From Halobacillus yeomjeoni (GTDB lineage: Bacteria > Bacillota > Bacilli > Bacillales > Halobacillaceae): a DNA stretch of 64,000 nt. The stretch spans positions 806,001 to 870,000 of the forward strand of contig NZ_JAIVAI010000001.1 of assembly GCF_020171525.1 (NCBI RefSeq), read 5' to 3'. Of the stretch, positions 1 through 7,997 are shown piece after piece. Below the pieces are notes generated by a model, which saw only the letters and a list, made by a program, of their open reading frames with translations, was not told the DNA's origin and searched no databases. Both the position numbers and the translations under genes were made by a program. Numbering within the stretch: the stretch's first letter is position 1; every line of letters starts with the position of its first letter.

Positions 1-526
1 TCTCCCATTTCGTCCGCTTCAACCCCATAGGCAGGAACACTCTTTTATGCAAAAGTTCAGGAAAAGATATCCCGTATACTTCTCGTATGAGTTGAGTCAT
101 CAGTCGAATGTTGATCCCTCTATATGCCCAGTGCTCACCAGCGGGAAATTCTCTTATGATTTCTCCAGATAGCGTTTCATCCAGACCGTGTGTATGAGTT
201 ACCAAATGTCGAATCGTCGTATGACCAAAAATGTCAGGATCTATATTTTTGAAATAGTTACATGCCAGATCATCAAGGCTTCCTATTTTCCCTTCATGTA
301 GTGCAAATGCAATCGTCAGGCCCAGATAACTTTTCCTTACAGAGGCTACATTGAACCTGGAGGATTTGTTTACAGGTGTTGCATCGTAGGTGTTCGAGTG
401 TGTCCCATTGTAATGTTCAAAGACAACCCTATTGTTTTGCATAACTGTAAGGGCAGCGGCAGAACTTTTATTTCTTTCTTTGATGTCCTCTACCCATGAA
501 ACCATATTTTCATAGTTTACATTCAT
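1..526 (-). CDS. Beta-lactamase-family serine hydrolase, 3' end cut off by the window edge
   Basis: This is the N-terminal 175 codons of a penicillin-binding-protein-like serine hydrolase (Pfam beta-lactamase, class C type). The catalytic S-x-x-K motif is read as SVRK at residues 62-65, followed by a Tyr-containing segment (WAYRGIN, Tyr136) where class C-like enzymes carry the general-base Tyr. The start is the ATG at 524-526, preceded by a GGAGAGGG ribosome-binding site. No signal peptide is visible, so a cytoplasmic esterase or peptidase-like role is more likely than cell-wall work. The substrate cannot be told. The gene continues past position 1, so the C-terminal motif (KTG-like) is not seen. 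The next gene upstream is a phosphotransferase. Confidence 0.82.
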   Translation of the reverse strand, partial: MNVNYENMVSWVEDIKERNKSSAAALTVMQNNRVVFEHYNGTHSNTYDATPVNKSSRFNVASVRKSYLGLTIAFALHEGKIGSLDDLACNYFKNIDPDIFGHTTIRHLVTHTHGLDETLSGEIIREFPAGEHWAYRGINIRLMTQLIREVYGISFPELLHKRVFLPMGLKRTKWE

Positions 527-602
527 TCTGTTCCCTCTCCATCCAACGTCTTAGAAATATTTTAGTACCAAACCATTTTACTTAACTTCGGATAATCGTA
601 TT

Positions 603-1394
603 TTAAATCCATTCATTACCATGGGTACGTATGAACTCAATATCCTTGCGGTAATGCTCCACATGTCCCTCATCAACCATTTCTTGAAAAGCTCTATCTC
701 CTTCTTCAGCTTTTCTTTGTATTGTTTGGGTCAGCCCTTCCAATCTCAACAAGACCATATCTATGTAGTCCTTTTTCATAGCCACACCGTAGGATTTAAA
801 AAACAATTGAACTCTATGTTTGATATGTCGAGCATGCAGCGAGGGTTTATAGGGGTAGGCCTCACCTGATTCAGAATAAAACACTCTACTTAAAGGAACA
901 CAAGTATATAAAGTATAGGCAATATCCCACAATCTCGGCCCTGGACCAGCAACGTCGAAATCGATGATTCCTACAGGCTTCTCATCCTTAAAAATGATAT
1001 TGTATATCGCAAAATCATTGTGGCATAGCACTTCAAATGGTTGAGGTGTGTGATCAATGGGTGCCCAATCTTCTTCAATGTGGAAATCACTAACACTATC
1101 ATGATAACGACGCAGCATTCTTGCTATTTCAATCAAGTTACCTTCAGACCACATGTATTCCTTATTTGGATCATTGCCGGCTTTTCCTTCAATGAAAGTT
1201 AAAATCTCTCTTCCCTTCTCATCAATACCTATATACCTCGGAGCATATGTAAAACCTTTGTATTCTAAATGCTTTAATAGTTTATGCACCTTTCGACTTT
1301 CCGGTTTCAACTCCCGTCTAACGGTGGCTCCCACGCGATAAACATCCGAGACATTCCCACCTGCCAGCCTTTCTTCATTGTCGTAGTGTGGCAT
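603..1394 (-). CDS. Aminoglycoside phosphotransferase (APH)-family kinase-like protein
   Basis: This 263-aa protein has the fold signature of APH/choline-kinase phosphotransferases. It carries a Brenner motif HNDFAIYN (His125, Asp127, Asn132) and a Mg-binding IIDFD (Asp145). The N-lobe has a glycine-rich loop, LAGGNVSDVYR. It probably phosphorylates a small hydroxylated molecule with ATP. The substrate is unknown, and drug resistance should not be assumed. I chose the ATG at 1392-1394 because AAGGAGATT lies 8 nt upstream. A longer frame reaches 1439, but it would begin at the stop codon of the VOC gene and has no ribosome-binding site. It is probably cotranscribed with the VOC gene just upstream. 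Confidence 0.82.
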   Translation of the reverse strand: MPHYDNEERLAGGNVSDVYRVGATVRRELKPESRKVHKLLKHLEYKGFTYAPRYIGIDEKGREILTFIEGKAGNDPNKEYMWSEGNLIEIARMLRRYHDSVSDFHIEEDWAPIDHTPQPFEVLCHNDFAIYNIIFKDEKPVGIIDFDVAGPGPRLWDIAYTLYTCVPLSRVFYSESGEAYPYKPSLHARHIKHRVQLFFKSYGVAMKKDYIDMVLLRLEGLTQTIQRKAEEGDRAFQEMVDEGHVEHYRKDIEFIRTHGNEWI

Positions 1395-1439
1395 CTTTCT
1401 AATCTCCTTCATGGCTCTTAAATCAAGACAAATAATCAC

Positions 1440-1862
1440 TTATTTTGATAACGAAGAATAACGTTTCTTAAAATCCGGACTTAGTTCACTCCAAACATCA
1501 AAAGCATTGGAATCTAAATCATAAAACACAAAATTTCTGCCAGGATGCCCACGATCCTCAATATCTTTTAAATCGACTTCATTCTGCTTAAGATAGTTGT
1601 GAAGTTCTATTAAGCTATCTAATCCATCCACTTCAAAAGTCAGTGAAAAATGCTCATTTCCATGTTGGTCAGTAAATTGATTATTTTCTCCACCTTGAGA
1701 TTTCACGAGGAAAAAGCTCTGATTTGCGAATTCAAGAATTGCTTTCTCCTCGTCCTGATAATTCTCAATAGCACCTAACTTCTCTTGATACCAATTTGAT
1801 GAAGATACAACATTAGAAACCGGTATATAAGCTGCACCCACACGCTTTAAATAATGGTTCAT
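1440..1862 (-). CDS. VOC (glyoxalase/bleomycin-resistance/dioxygenase) superfamily protein
   Basis: This 140-aa protein has the length of a single VOC domain. The first beta-alpha unit (IPVSNVVSSSNWYQEKLGA) and the closing strand (FVFYDLDSNAFDVWSE) are typical of the superfamily, and the terminal Glu and the FxxxLD segment fit a metal-binding or ligand-binding half-site. Members act as lyases, dioxygenases or binding proteins for toxic small molecules, and this one cannot be assigned a substrate. AAGGAG precedes the ATG by about 6 nt. The stop is 45 nt before the chosen start of the downstream phosphotransferase, so the two probably share a transcript. Confidence 0.8.
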   Translation of the reverse strand: MNHYLKRVGAAYIPVSNVVSSSNWYQEKLGAIENYQDEEKAILEFANQSFFLVKSQGGENNQFTDQHGNEHFSLTFEVDGLDSLIELHNYLKQNEVDLKDIEDRGHPGRNFVFYDLDSNAFDVWSELSPDFKKRYSSLSK

Positions 1863-1972
1863 ATTACAACTCCTTTTTAACTTTCATACTGATCACCCCA
1901 CCAATTGGCTAAAGAGAGAAAGGCTGATAAAATACAAATTCAGGATGCACAGCTGTCAGGAATTTAAATATT

Positions 1973-2431
1973 TCAGCAAAGGACCGGATCACACAGGTCT
2001 ACGTGATCTTCTTGTTCTGTCCATTTTGTATAGATTTCCAGAGTCCACTCATTGGGTACCCTTTCATATCTATGCTCCTCTATCCATTTGTGCAAATCGG
2101 AATAGACTTGATGGATGTTTGATGAACGCCCTTTATAGTTTAAAACAGCATATGTATTGGCAGGGATAACAAGACTCACCATGCCTTCAGGAACCTCTTC
2201 AACTTCATGGACCTCGTAACACACCCAATATCCATCACCCTGTTCTGAAGTTTCTGCCGCTTTGAATGCCCCGATCAGTTTGACCGGCTCTACTAATTGG
2301 TTGATTTCATCTTTCCTTCGCTGTAGGGCCATGGATGCCTCTGGAATCGCTTGACCGTAACCTTCCATAGATGCACAAATGACACGAAAGCCTACTAACT
2401 TCTTATCACCCATTTTTCTTATACCACTCAT
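1973..2431 (-). CDS. GyrI-like / effector-binding domain protein
   Basis: This 152-aa protein has the pattern of the stand-alone GyrI-like small-molecule-binding domain found at the C-terminus of AraC-type regulators. It has a central segment around GYWVCYEV, then VPANTYAVLNYKG, an HKWIEEH helix region, and a late TLEIYTKW strand. There is no DNA-binding domain, so it would act as a binding or sequestering protein or a minor hydrolase. No good ribosome-binding site precedes the ATG at 2431 (AAGGAA abuts the codon), and an in-frame ATG six codons later is possible. The family assignment is from sequence pattern only. Confidence 0.68.
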   Translation of the reverse strand: MSGIRKMGDKKLVGFRVICASMEGYGQAIPEASMALQRRKDEINQLVEPVKLIGAFKAAETSEQGDGYWVCYEVHEVEEVPEGMVSLVIPANTYAVLNYKGRSSNIHQVYSDLHKWIEEHRYERVPNEWTLEIYTKWTEQEDHVDLCDPVLC

Positions 2432-2659
2432 TTCCTTAATCTCAACCCACTCCTCTATATAAGGCTTTAAATATCACTTTCTGGAAAAGTATGTTATTTC
2501 CTTCTTTTTTATTTGTTCATTCTTGTAGATTAATTTAGGGAAGACAAAGATTCTTGAGTAAAATACTTGAGTTTGAACATGAATGGTATAGGATTTATCA
2601 TTTGAATTGAAATTTAGTTCTAAAAAAAGAACATATCATGTCAGGGAGGAATAATAGCT

Positions 2660-3265
2660 TTGAATAAAACGTTCTTACCATTTGTAGTCTTAGCTTCATT
2701 TATGCTTTTAGCTGCTGGTTGTTCAGATTCCTCATCTGAAACCAATCAAAACAGCGGTGAAGAATCTTCTACCGTTTCTACCGAAAAGGATAGTGGTTCT
2801 GTTTCTAAAGACAAAGAAACCATCCGCACTTACTTGGAATATGAGTTCACCGGGCCGACCAAAGAGCTCAGCCAAGCTTACGAGAAATTTTATGCAGATG
2901 GATCCGACCGTGACCGTTCCATATTAAAGACTTATATTGATGACCATTATAAACCTCTTGTGGCTGAAAATGATTACCCCGAATTTGTAAACGTCGGTCA
3001 TGTTCTTGAGTGGCTGGGAATGGCACAGCGAACGGGGTACGAACTGAAACCAGCAGACATCCGAATTGTAAAAGATGAATCTGGAATGAAAGATGCTTAC
3101 ACTTACACTTTCCAAGTCAGAGTGGAATACAGTAAAGAGGGAAAAACCGACACAGCCATGGTTACAGGAAACATTCATTTGAATGAGAACAACCGAATTT
3201 CGTTAATTGGAAATGTAAGTGACAGATCATTGAGGTCAGGAATGCTGTCATCTTTTAAAAACTGA
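2660..3265 (+). CDS. Putative secreted lipoprotein, unknown function
   Basis: This is the only convincing plus-strand gene in the window. It starts with TTG at 2660, 9 nt after a strong AGGGAGGA. Residues 1-20 form a lipoprotein signal peptide ending in LAAGC (lipidated Cys21), followed by a Ser/Thr/Glu-rich linker to about residue 50 and then a soluble domain of about 150 residues. I do not recognise the soluble domain. A strong terminator follows at 3309-3341, so the gene is monocistronic. Being divergent from its minus-strand neighbours marks it as an independent accessory gene. Confidence 0.8.
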   Translation: MNKTFLPFVVLASFMLLAAGCSDSSSETNQNSGEESSTVSTEKDSGSVSKDKETIRTYLEYEFTGPTKELSQAYEKFYADGSDRDRSILKTYIDDHYKPLVAENDYPEFVNVGHVLEWLGMAQRTGYELKPADIRIVKDESGMKDAYTYTFQVRVEYSKEGKTDTAMVTGNIHLNENNRISLIGNVSDRSLRSGMLSSFKN

Positions 3266-3308
3266 TTCGAGCTTAAGAATTTGAAATTAAATTCTAAAAT
3301 TCTTTAAT

Positions 3309-3341
3309 AAGGTCAACCCAACCAAAGGGTTGACCTTTTTT
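3309..3341 (+). terminator. Rho-independent terminator of the lipoprotein gene
   Basis: The stem AAGGTCAACCC / GGGTTGACCTT is perfect over 11 bp with a 7-nt loop and runs into T's. It lies 43 nt after the stop at 3265. Confidence 0.92.
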
Positions 3342-3380
3342 AATTGCAAGTTTTCATGGGTTTATAATCCTCATAATATA

Positions 3381-3408
3381 AAAGAACTCTCTAGCCAGAG
3401 AGTTCTTT
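3381..3408. terminator. Perfect hairpin between convergent genes
   Basis: AAAGAACTCTCT and AGAGAGTTCTTT pair perfectly over 12 bp with a 4-nt AGCC loop. It sits 46 nt beyond the end of the minus-strand gene at 3455-3805 and also follows the plus-strand terminator. The U-runs are weak on both sides, so a bidirectional terminator is likely but not certain. Confidence 0.6.
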
Positions 3409-3454
3409 AAAACCTTTCATTTTTAAAACGCACACTTATATTGGGGTTGCAGTT

Positions 3455-3805
3455 CTATTTATATGCCTTTGAAAATGTCGAAGGTGTAAATGAAACTTTA
3501 TATTTTCCCTCAAGTTCTTTCTGTAATTTCTCTGTTAGTTTCAATCCTTCTTTGTTATGATCTTCTTCAAGTTCAATGCCATTAGGGACTATTCCGTCTC
3601 TTTCCCAATCAATCCATTCACCATACTTTCCGATCCATTCCATTAACTCAAACTTCAAATCGCGTCTAATTGGAATCTCTTCAATGTCAAAATTACAATT
3701 ACAGCGATGGCACCAAACAGGGTCTGCCCCCACATCTCCCTTAACTTTCAATTCTTTGATTTCTTGAATTTTACATAGACATCTCAAATTGTTTTCCATC
3801 TCCAT
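3455..3805 (-). CDS. Small Cys-rich (zinc-ribbon-like) hypothetical protein
   Basis: This 116-aa protein is not recognised as a named family. Two Cys clusters in the N-terminal third, CLC near residue 10 and CHRCNC near residue 35, are spaced like a small zinc ribbon. The rest is charged and carries aromatic residues (WIGKYGEWIDWERDG), which suggests a soluble intracellular protein. No convincing ribosome-binding site precedes the ATG at 3805. A TTG seven codons in, preceded by GGAGATGG, is an alternative start. It has no close neighbours, and both flanks are about 200 nt of non-coding sequence. Confidence 0.6.
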   Translation of the reverse strand: MEMENNLRCLCKIQEIKELKVKGDVGADPVWCHRCNCNFDIEEIPIRRDLKFELMEWIGKYGEWIDWERDGIVPNGIELEEDHNKEGLKLTEKLQKELEGKYKVSFTPSTFSKAYK

Positions 3806-3843
3806 TTATAAAAATAAACTATCCCTTAAGAAAGATAATCTAC

Positions 3844-3886
3844 CCAGCAATTACCTTCATTCTTTGAAAAATCATTGCTGGTTTTT
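3844..3886 (+). other. Orphan stem-loop with a T-run on the plus strand
   Basis: CCAGCAAT (3844-3851) and ATTGCTGG (3874-3881) form an 8-bp stem with a 22-nt loop followed by five T's on the plus strand. No plus-strand gene lies upstream. It may be a decayed terminator. The surrounding 3806-4019 gap shows nothing else. Confidence 0.3.
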
Positions 3887-4019
3887 CATTATTTGTGCAT
3901 TTATAATTTGTGTACTTAAGTGAAAGGGGAAGGTTAGGTCATATAAATGGAGATAAGTAGTATGGATTCCAGCTATTATGACGATTATTATTTAGGATAT
4001 GGAATCTCTACTCTTGAGC

Positions 4020-4835
4020 TTAATCCACAGTAAATTCAGCAGCAAGCTGTTTCTTGATATCAGTATCCTTTGCTTTCAATGGTTGAACTACTCGATACTT
4101 CCCTTTGTCTAAACCCCAGTCTTCCAGATGAATTTGCTGTATAAGAACTTCTCCTGGCGACAATTCATAACCTATGTCCTCAACAGAACGAGTAAGATTA
4201 ATCGTCTTCCAGTTCCCATCCTTATTCTCCTGAATAAAATAATCCTTCCCGAAGAATAGCCAGGTAGGTCCCCAATTTTCTACTTTTAACGTTAGGCGTT
4301 TAGCGGTTTGTTCTTCAATGGAAACTTGGGCGTTTAATTCACGAGGGGGCACGTAGTACATTACAACATCTGTATCCAGAACTTCTCCTTCATCACCTAA
4401 TATCTCCTGGCTGTAGGAATACAACACACCATTTTCCTCAGGTAACTGAACCGTAAGTTTCTCTCCTTCTGTAAAAATTTCCTCTCTTACGATCCGCAGC
4501 TTCTCCAATTCTCTATTTCTTTCCACTAACTGGACTCTAACTTTTTGTTCAGGAAAGACTTCAAAGGAACCCACATCTTCCTTCGGTTCTGCCATGAAGA
4601 AAGGGTTATTGATGAACAACCCTTTAAAATACTTTCCTGTAAACGGCTCATATCCCGTTTTTGCATAGATATCATCCGACGTCCAAGGGCGGTGATCTGA
4701 AAAGCTCAACTCATTATTCGGAGACCCAATTTTACTTGGAATCACTTGAGATGCCATTTTTGTATTTCCGGAAGAGCACCCAATTGTAATGACAATCAAG
4801 CAAACAAATACAGCTATCCTTTTCTGCAAAGACAT
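4020..4835 (-). CDS. Secreted lipoprotein with a C-terminal Ig-like domain
   Basis: This 271-aa protein has a hydrophobic signal segment ending in VITIGC, predicting lipidation at Cys20. The C-terminal third, with WLFFGKDYFIQENKDGNWK followed by LSPGEVLIQQIHLEDW, resembles the small bacterial Ig-like domain common in Bacillus envelope lipoproteins (Big_14 type). That assignment is from pattern. The middle region is unrecognised. The ATG is preceded by CGGAGGGGGG. The role is probably extracytoplasmic binding or envelope structure, with no enzymatic motif seen. It is flanked by 214 and 234 nt of non-coding sequence, so it appears to be transcribed alone. Confidence 0.72.
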   Translation of the reverse strand: MSLQKRIAVFVCLIVITIGCSSGNTKMASQVIPSKIGSPNNELSFSDHRPWTSDDIYAKTGYEPFTGKYFKGLFINNPFFMAEPKEDVGSFEVFPEQKVRVQLVERNRELEKLRIVREEIFTEGEKLTVQLPEENGVLYSYSQEILGDEGEVLDTDVVMYYVPPRELNAQVSIEEQTAKRLTLKVENWGPTWLFFGKDYFIQENKDGNWKTINLTRSVEDIGYELSPGEVLIQQIHLEDWGLDKGKYRVVQPLKAKDTDIKKQLAAEFTVD

Positions 4836-5069
4836 CCCCCCTCCGTTCTAGAAAATGTAATCAATACATTGATTTAGACGAACTCCCCGGTTGGGAGTTA
4901 CAAAAAAAGTAAGAACATCCAAGAGTTTCTCCCATTCTTATTCACACTCGTTACTATTCGTGACTTATGTATGATTTTAAAAATTCCATTCTCTTTTGGT
5001 TGTTTATATAAGACTTCGATGTATCGAAGGAGACTCTTAGCTGATGTACCTTCTATTCTTTTATGTAAT

Positions 5070-5540
5070 TCAATTAACTTTTAAAGCTTCTGCCTCATGT
5101 TTAACCTTAGATATCACATCTTCCTCATAAAATTCTAATGCCACTTTGTCACCTTTAAGCCGGTCAATCATTTCACTAATTTCATACCACTCTATCAAAT
5201 CATCAGGATAGTATAGTTCTGTCGCCACAACATGGAAGATTTTTTCAGTTAAATAAACGAGATCAGAGTAATTATCAGATTTAATTATTTCATTTGCTAG
5301 ATGTCCTATATGAGCTCTCGCACAAACTTCAAAGACAGGCTGTTGAACTTCCAGCTCATTCAGGGCTTTTTTAAAATATTCTTCTACTTCAAAGATATTA
5401 TCTTTAATAGTAAAAGAAGCAATTATGTATAATGATGGTGAATACACGCTTTTCTCTAATAAACTGTGTGACCAATGAATATAGTCTTCAACTAAAACGG
5501 TCTCCTTATGGATTTTATAAAATAGAGCATTTGTCTGCAT
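5070..5540 (-). CDS. Hypothetical protein, unknown function
   Basis: This 156-aa protein is not recognised. It is predicted to be soluble, mostly helical and acidic, with no signal peptide, membrane segment or Cys motif. The start ATG at 5540 follows AGGGGGTAACGT, a good ribosome-binding site, so it is likely expressed. It ends well before the lipoprotein gene, and the upstream HAD gene stops 19 nt before its start, so the two probably form a transcript with the HAD phosphatase. An immunity-type or other small accessory function would be a guess. Confidence 0.6.
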   Translation of the reverse strand: MQTNALFYKIHKETVLVEDYIHWSHSLLEKSVYSPSLYIIASFTIKDNIFEVEEYFKKALNELEVQQPVFEVCARAHIGHLANEIIKSDNYSDLVYLTEKIFHVVATELYYPDDLIEWYEISEMIDRLKGDKVALEFYEEDVISKVKHEAEALKVN

Positions 5541-5559
5541 ACGTTACCCCCTTAAATAG

Positions 5560-6228
5560 TTAAACCATTGAGTGTTTTGATCCGTTGAATAAAAACGTTA
5601 ATTCATTCAAATCATGGATGACCACATCAGCTTGAGAAAGCTCTTCTGCTTTTGCGAAATCAAAATGGCATCCGATTGCTTTGAAGCCATTACCTTTGGC
5701 AGCATGGATATCTGAAAGACGATCTCCGACGACCGCTCCATCTCTAATATTGTGAGTTTCAGCAATTTCTTTTACCAAGTCCGTTTTATTCAAGCTGTCG
5801 ATCTGTTCTATACTGTACGTTTCAGAGACCCATCGATCCAATTGATAATACTCGACAATGGCATTCAAATATTTTTTCAATCCGTTACTGGCTATGTAAA
5901 TATCGAACTGATTCGCTTTCAAATGGGTGAATACCTCCGTAACATACGGATACAATTCCCCTTTTCCCTCTTTGATATTTGTTACTAAACTATCAAGAAA
6001 ATACGAATCCACTTGCGACCTATGTTCAAGGGTAAATTCAGGTAATAACGTTTCCCACACTTCAGGTAAAGGTACTCCCATAATTTCACGGTATTGCTGA
6101 AGAGGAGTTTCCGCACTCCATAAACCTCTCTTCCTTAAGTCATCGAACGTGTCATCCAGAGACAATTCTAAAATTTTCGCCGTCTGGAACAGCGTACCGT
6201 CCATATCAAATATGATTGCTTGAGTCAT
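5560..6228 (-). CDS. HAD-superfamily phosphatase (subfamily I)
   Basis: All four HAD motifs are visible in this 222-aa protein: DMDGT (Asp8 nucleophile, Asp10 acid/base), SNG (motif II, about residue 115), a Lys before the fourth motif, and VGDRLSD (motif IV, Mg2+ ligands). The helical cap between motifs I and II is of the phosphoglycolate-phosphatase/nucleotidase size. It is a cytoplasmic Mg-dependent phosphohydrolase whose substrate cannot be inferred. AAGGGGAATGCGAT precedes the ATG. A second, only distantly similar HAD protein is encoded 200 nt upstream. Confidence 0.88.
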   Translation of the reverse strand: MTQAIIFDMDGTLFQTAKILELSLDDTFDDLRKRGLWSAETPLQQYREIMGVPLPEVWETLLPEFTLEHRSQVDSYFLDSLVTNIKEGKGELYPYVTEVFTHLKANQFDIYIASNGLKKYLNAIVEYYQLDRWVSETYSIEQIDSLNKTDLVKEIAETHNIRDGAVVGDRLSDIHAAKGNGFKAIGCHFDFAKAEELSQADVVIHDLNELTFLFNGSKHSMV

Positions 6229-6258
6229 ATCGCATTCCCCTTACTAATTAAAAAATGA

Positions 6259-6378
6259 TTAAATCAGGTCATCTTCGCCTTTTAACCTTTTCACTTCTTT
6301 TTCGAGATACCCTAAACGCCGCTGTATTCTATAAAAAATGGGAACATAAGCAATTACCAGAATGATCATCCAGACCAT
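6259..6378 (-). CDS. 39-aa single-pass membrane miniprotein
   Basis: This small ORF runs from the ATG at 6376-6378 to TAA at 6259-6261 and is preceded by GAAAGGAGGCGG, one of the strongest ribosome-binding sites in the region, 5 nt before the start. The product begins MVWMIILVIAYVPIFY, a single hydrophobic segment, followed by a basic and then mixed-charge tail (RIQRRLGYLEKEVKRLKGE) that could form a short coiled coil. The architecture fits a small regulatory or scaffold membrane peptide. The function is unknown. It lies between two HAD phosphatase genes in the same orientation. Confidence 0.68.
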   Translation of the reverse strand: MVWMIILVIAYVPIFYRIQRRLGYLEKEVKRLKGEDDLI

Positions 6379-6434
6379 TCAAACCGCCTCCTTTCAATGA
6401 GTTTCATGTCGTCTTACATTACTACAACCTCCAT

Positions 6435-7058
6435 TTATTTTCCATACAATGTTAAGAGATCATCAAATCTATCTATCACTTCATCGTACTGTGGTACCTG
6501 TCCAAAACCATACGCTGCGTAGACAAACGGAACGCCCGCATATCTGGACGCCTTGTAATCGCCTTCTGTATCTCCGACATATACAGGATGGGAAAGGTTA
6601 TTTCTGTCGATGATCAATTGAATGTTCTCCCCTTTAGAAAGTCCTGTCCGTCCTGGATTTTCAAAGTCTGAGAAATAGTTTCCAAGCTTGTGATAGGCAT
6701 AAAAAGATTCTATGTATCCATCCTGGCAGTTGCTTACGATAAAAAGCTTGTACTTTTTTGAGAGTTGATTCACCACCCTCTCTGCATTATGGAAGAGAAG
6801 TCCACCTTTGTCCCTTAAGAAATCTTTCTCCATATCCCCACACTCCTGAATCAATCGCCTTTGATGATCCTCATCTGCTTCGGGGAAGAGAATTCTTCCG
6901 ACCTCGTCCATTTGAAGGCCCATGATTCCCTCTAAATCTGTTCGTGTCAATTCTTTTTGAATCTGATCCGATTCTCTTATTCTGCTATTCCATGCTTCCA
7001 GGACGGTATCGATCGGGTCCCAGATCGTTCCATCCAAATCAAAAATGATACTATCCAT
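6435..7058 (-). CDS. HAD-superfamily hydrolase
   Basis: The HAD motifs of this 207-aa protein are DLDGT (Asp7, Asp9), SNC (about residue 110), a Lys in the KGENI segment and GDTEGD (about residue 163). Size and cap insertion match small phosphatases such as phosphoglycolate phosphatase-like proteins, but the substrate is unknown. The start overlaps the 3' end of the nucleotidyltransferase gene by 8 nt, so translation is probably coupled and the two products may act on related metabolites. Confidence 0.88.
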   Translation of the reverse strand: MDSIIFDLDGTIWDPIDTVLEAWNSRIRESDQIQKELTRTDLEGIMGLQMDEVGRILFPEADEDHQRRLIQECGDMEKDFLRDKGGLLFHNAERVVNQLSKKYKLFIVSNCQDGYIESFYAYHKLGNYFSDFENPGRTGLSKGENIQLIIDRNNLSHPVYVGDTEGDYKASRYAGVPFVYAAYGFGQVPQYDEVIDRFDDLLTLYGK

Positions 7059-7845
7059 TCGTAAGCTCCCCTCTACATATGTTTTCGAAATGACCGACCA
7101 TCCTTTTCAGAAAGGATTGAGTTTGATGATCGACGGCGTTATGAGATATGATCCATTCCATTTCCCCATTTAAAAGTGCTGCTATCTTCATCACAGCTTT
7201 TTCATGTGATGAAGGGTTCACAGACTCATAAATATCTTTAATAGACTCTACTTTATCCAACGGAAGATGATTGGTTACGGCTTTCAACCCGAGGCGTGAA
7301 CGATCTTTTTCATATCCATAAAGCATGACATTGGAAAAACTGCTCATGGTATAACGCAGCATTTCTGCGGCCCAAAGGTGATTCCCTCGCTCAGAGGCCT
7401 TTTTATATTGAAATAGAAACCATGCTATATCCATGACATAATCTTTGAATTCTGTATCAGAGAGTGTAAGTTTACCATCCGTAATGTATTGTTCCATCAT
7501 ATTCTCCGGGTCATATAGAACAGTGAAATAATCTTTGTTTTGAAAGGTTTCTTCGGTCACTGTAAAAAGGTCGACGTGCAGATAATCGTCATATACAGCG
7601 ATGACCTGAGGAGCGATAATGAAAATGTCATCATAAAAAATGATTTCCCTGTAAGCTTTCAAGTGGGTGGATCTTCTTGAGAGAAAGTTCTCTTTATCTT
7701 GTTCATGAATGAGACAATATAAATCGACGTCGGAATGGGAGTCGTGTTCATTCCTTCCCATGGACCCCTTCAGGAATATACTTCGCACCGCAGGATCTTC
7801 TTTAAGGCTTTCTACAATTTTATCCACGGCTATTTCTTGACGCAT
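7051..7845 (-). CDS. Nucleotidyltransferase-domain protein (aminoglycoside-adenylyltransferase-like)
   Basis: The N-terminal half of this 264-aa protein carries the DNA polymerase beta-like nucleotidyltransferase signature: GSMGR at 27-31 followed by SDVDL with the metal-binding pair Asp39 and Asp41. A third acidic residue is in HVDLF. The C-terminal half is helical, as in aminoglycoside 6-adenylyltransferase-like proteins. It would transfer a nucleotide to a small molecule or protein, and the substrate is not evident. I chose the ATG at 7843-7845 because GGGGGAGGAAATC precedes it; an upstream in-frame ATG at 7878 has no such site. It overlaps the downstream HAD gene by 8 nt. Confidence 0.83.
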   Translation of the reverse strand: MRQEIAVDKIVESLKEDPAVRSIFLKGSMGRNEHDSHSDVDLYCLIHEQDKENFLSRRSTHLKAYREIIFYDDIFIIAPQVIAVYDDYLHVDLFTVTEETFQNKDYFTVLYDPENMMEQYITDGKLTLSDTEFKDYVMDIAWFLFQYKKASERGNHLWAAEMLRYTMSSFSNVMLYGYEKDRSRLGLKAVTNHLPLDKVESIKDIYESVNPSSHEKAVMKIAALLNGEMEWIISHNAVDHQTQSFLKRMVGHFENICRGELTNG

Positions 7846-7997
7846 GATTTCCTCCCCCTTATTGGTAAAGATAAACATTACGTCATTTTACCGATTTTTC
7901 TTAAAATTTTCAACAATTTATTTGACATGAGGGAATAAGTGTAACTTTCAAGCTTACCTTAGAAGTCTTGATCCTATAAAGCCTTGCAAGACGTCTC

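Noticed and set aside
3844-3886. Hidden plus-strand gene ending at the orphan stem-loop
   Set aside because: No upstream plus-strand ORF with a ribosome-binding site; the region upstream is the minus-strand Cys-rich gene.
5038-5130. Plus-strand mini-ORF after AGGAGAC near 5030
   Set aside because: Its 28 codons mostly overlap the 3' end of the well-supported minus-strand gene at 5070, and the product has no features.
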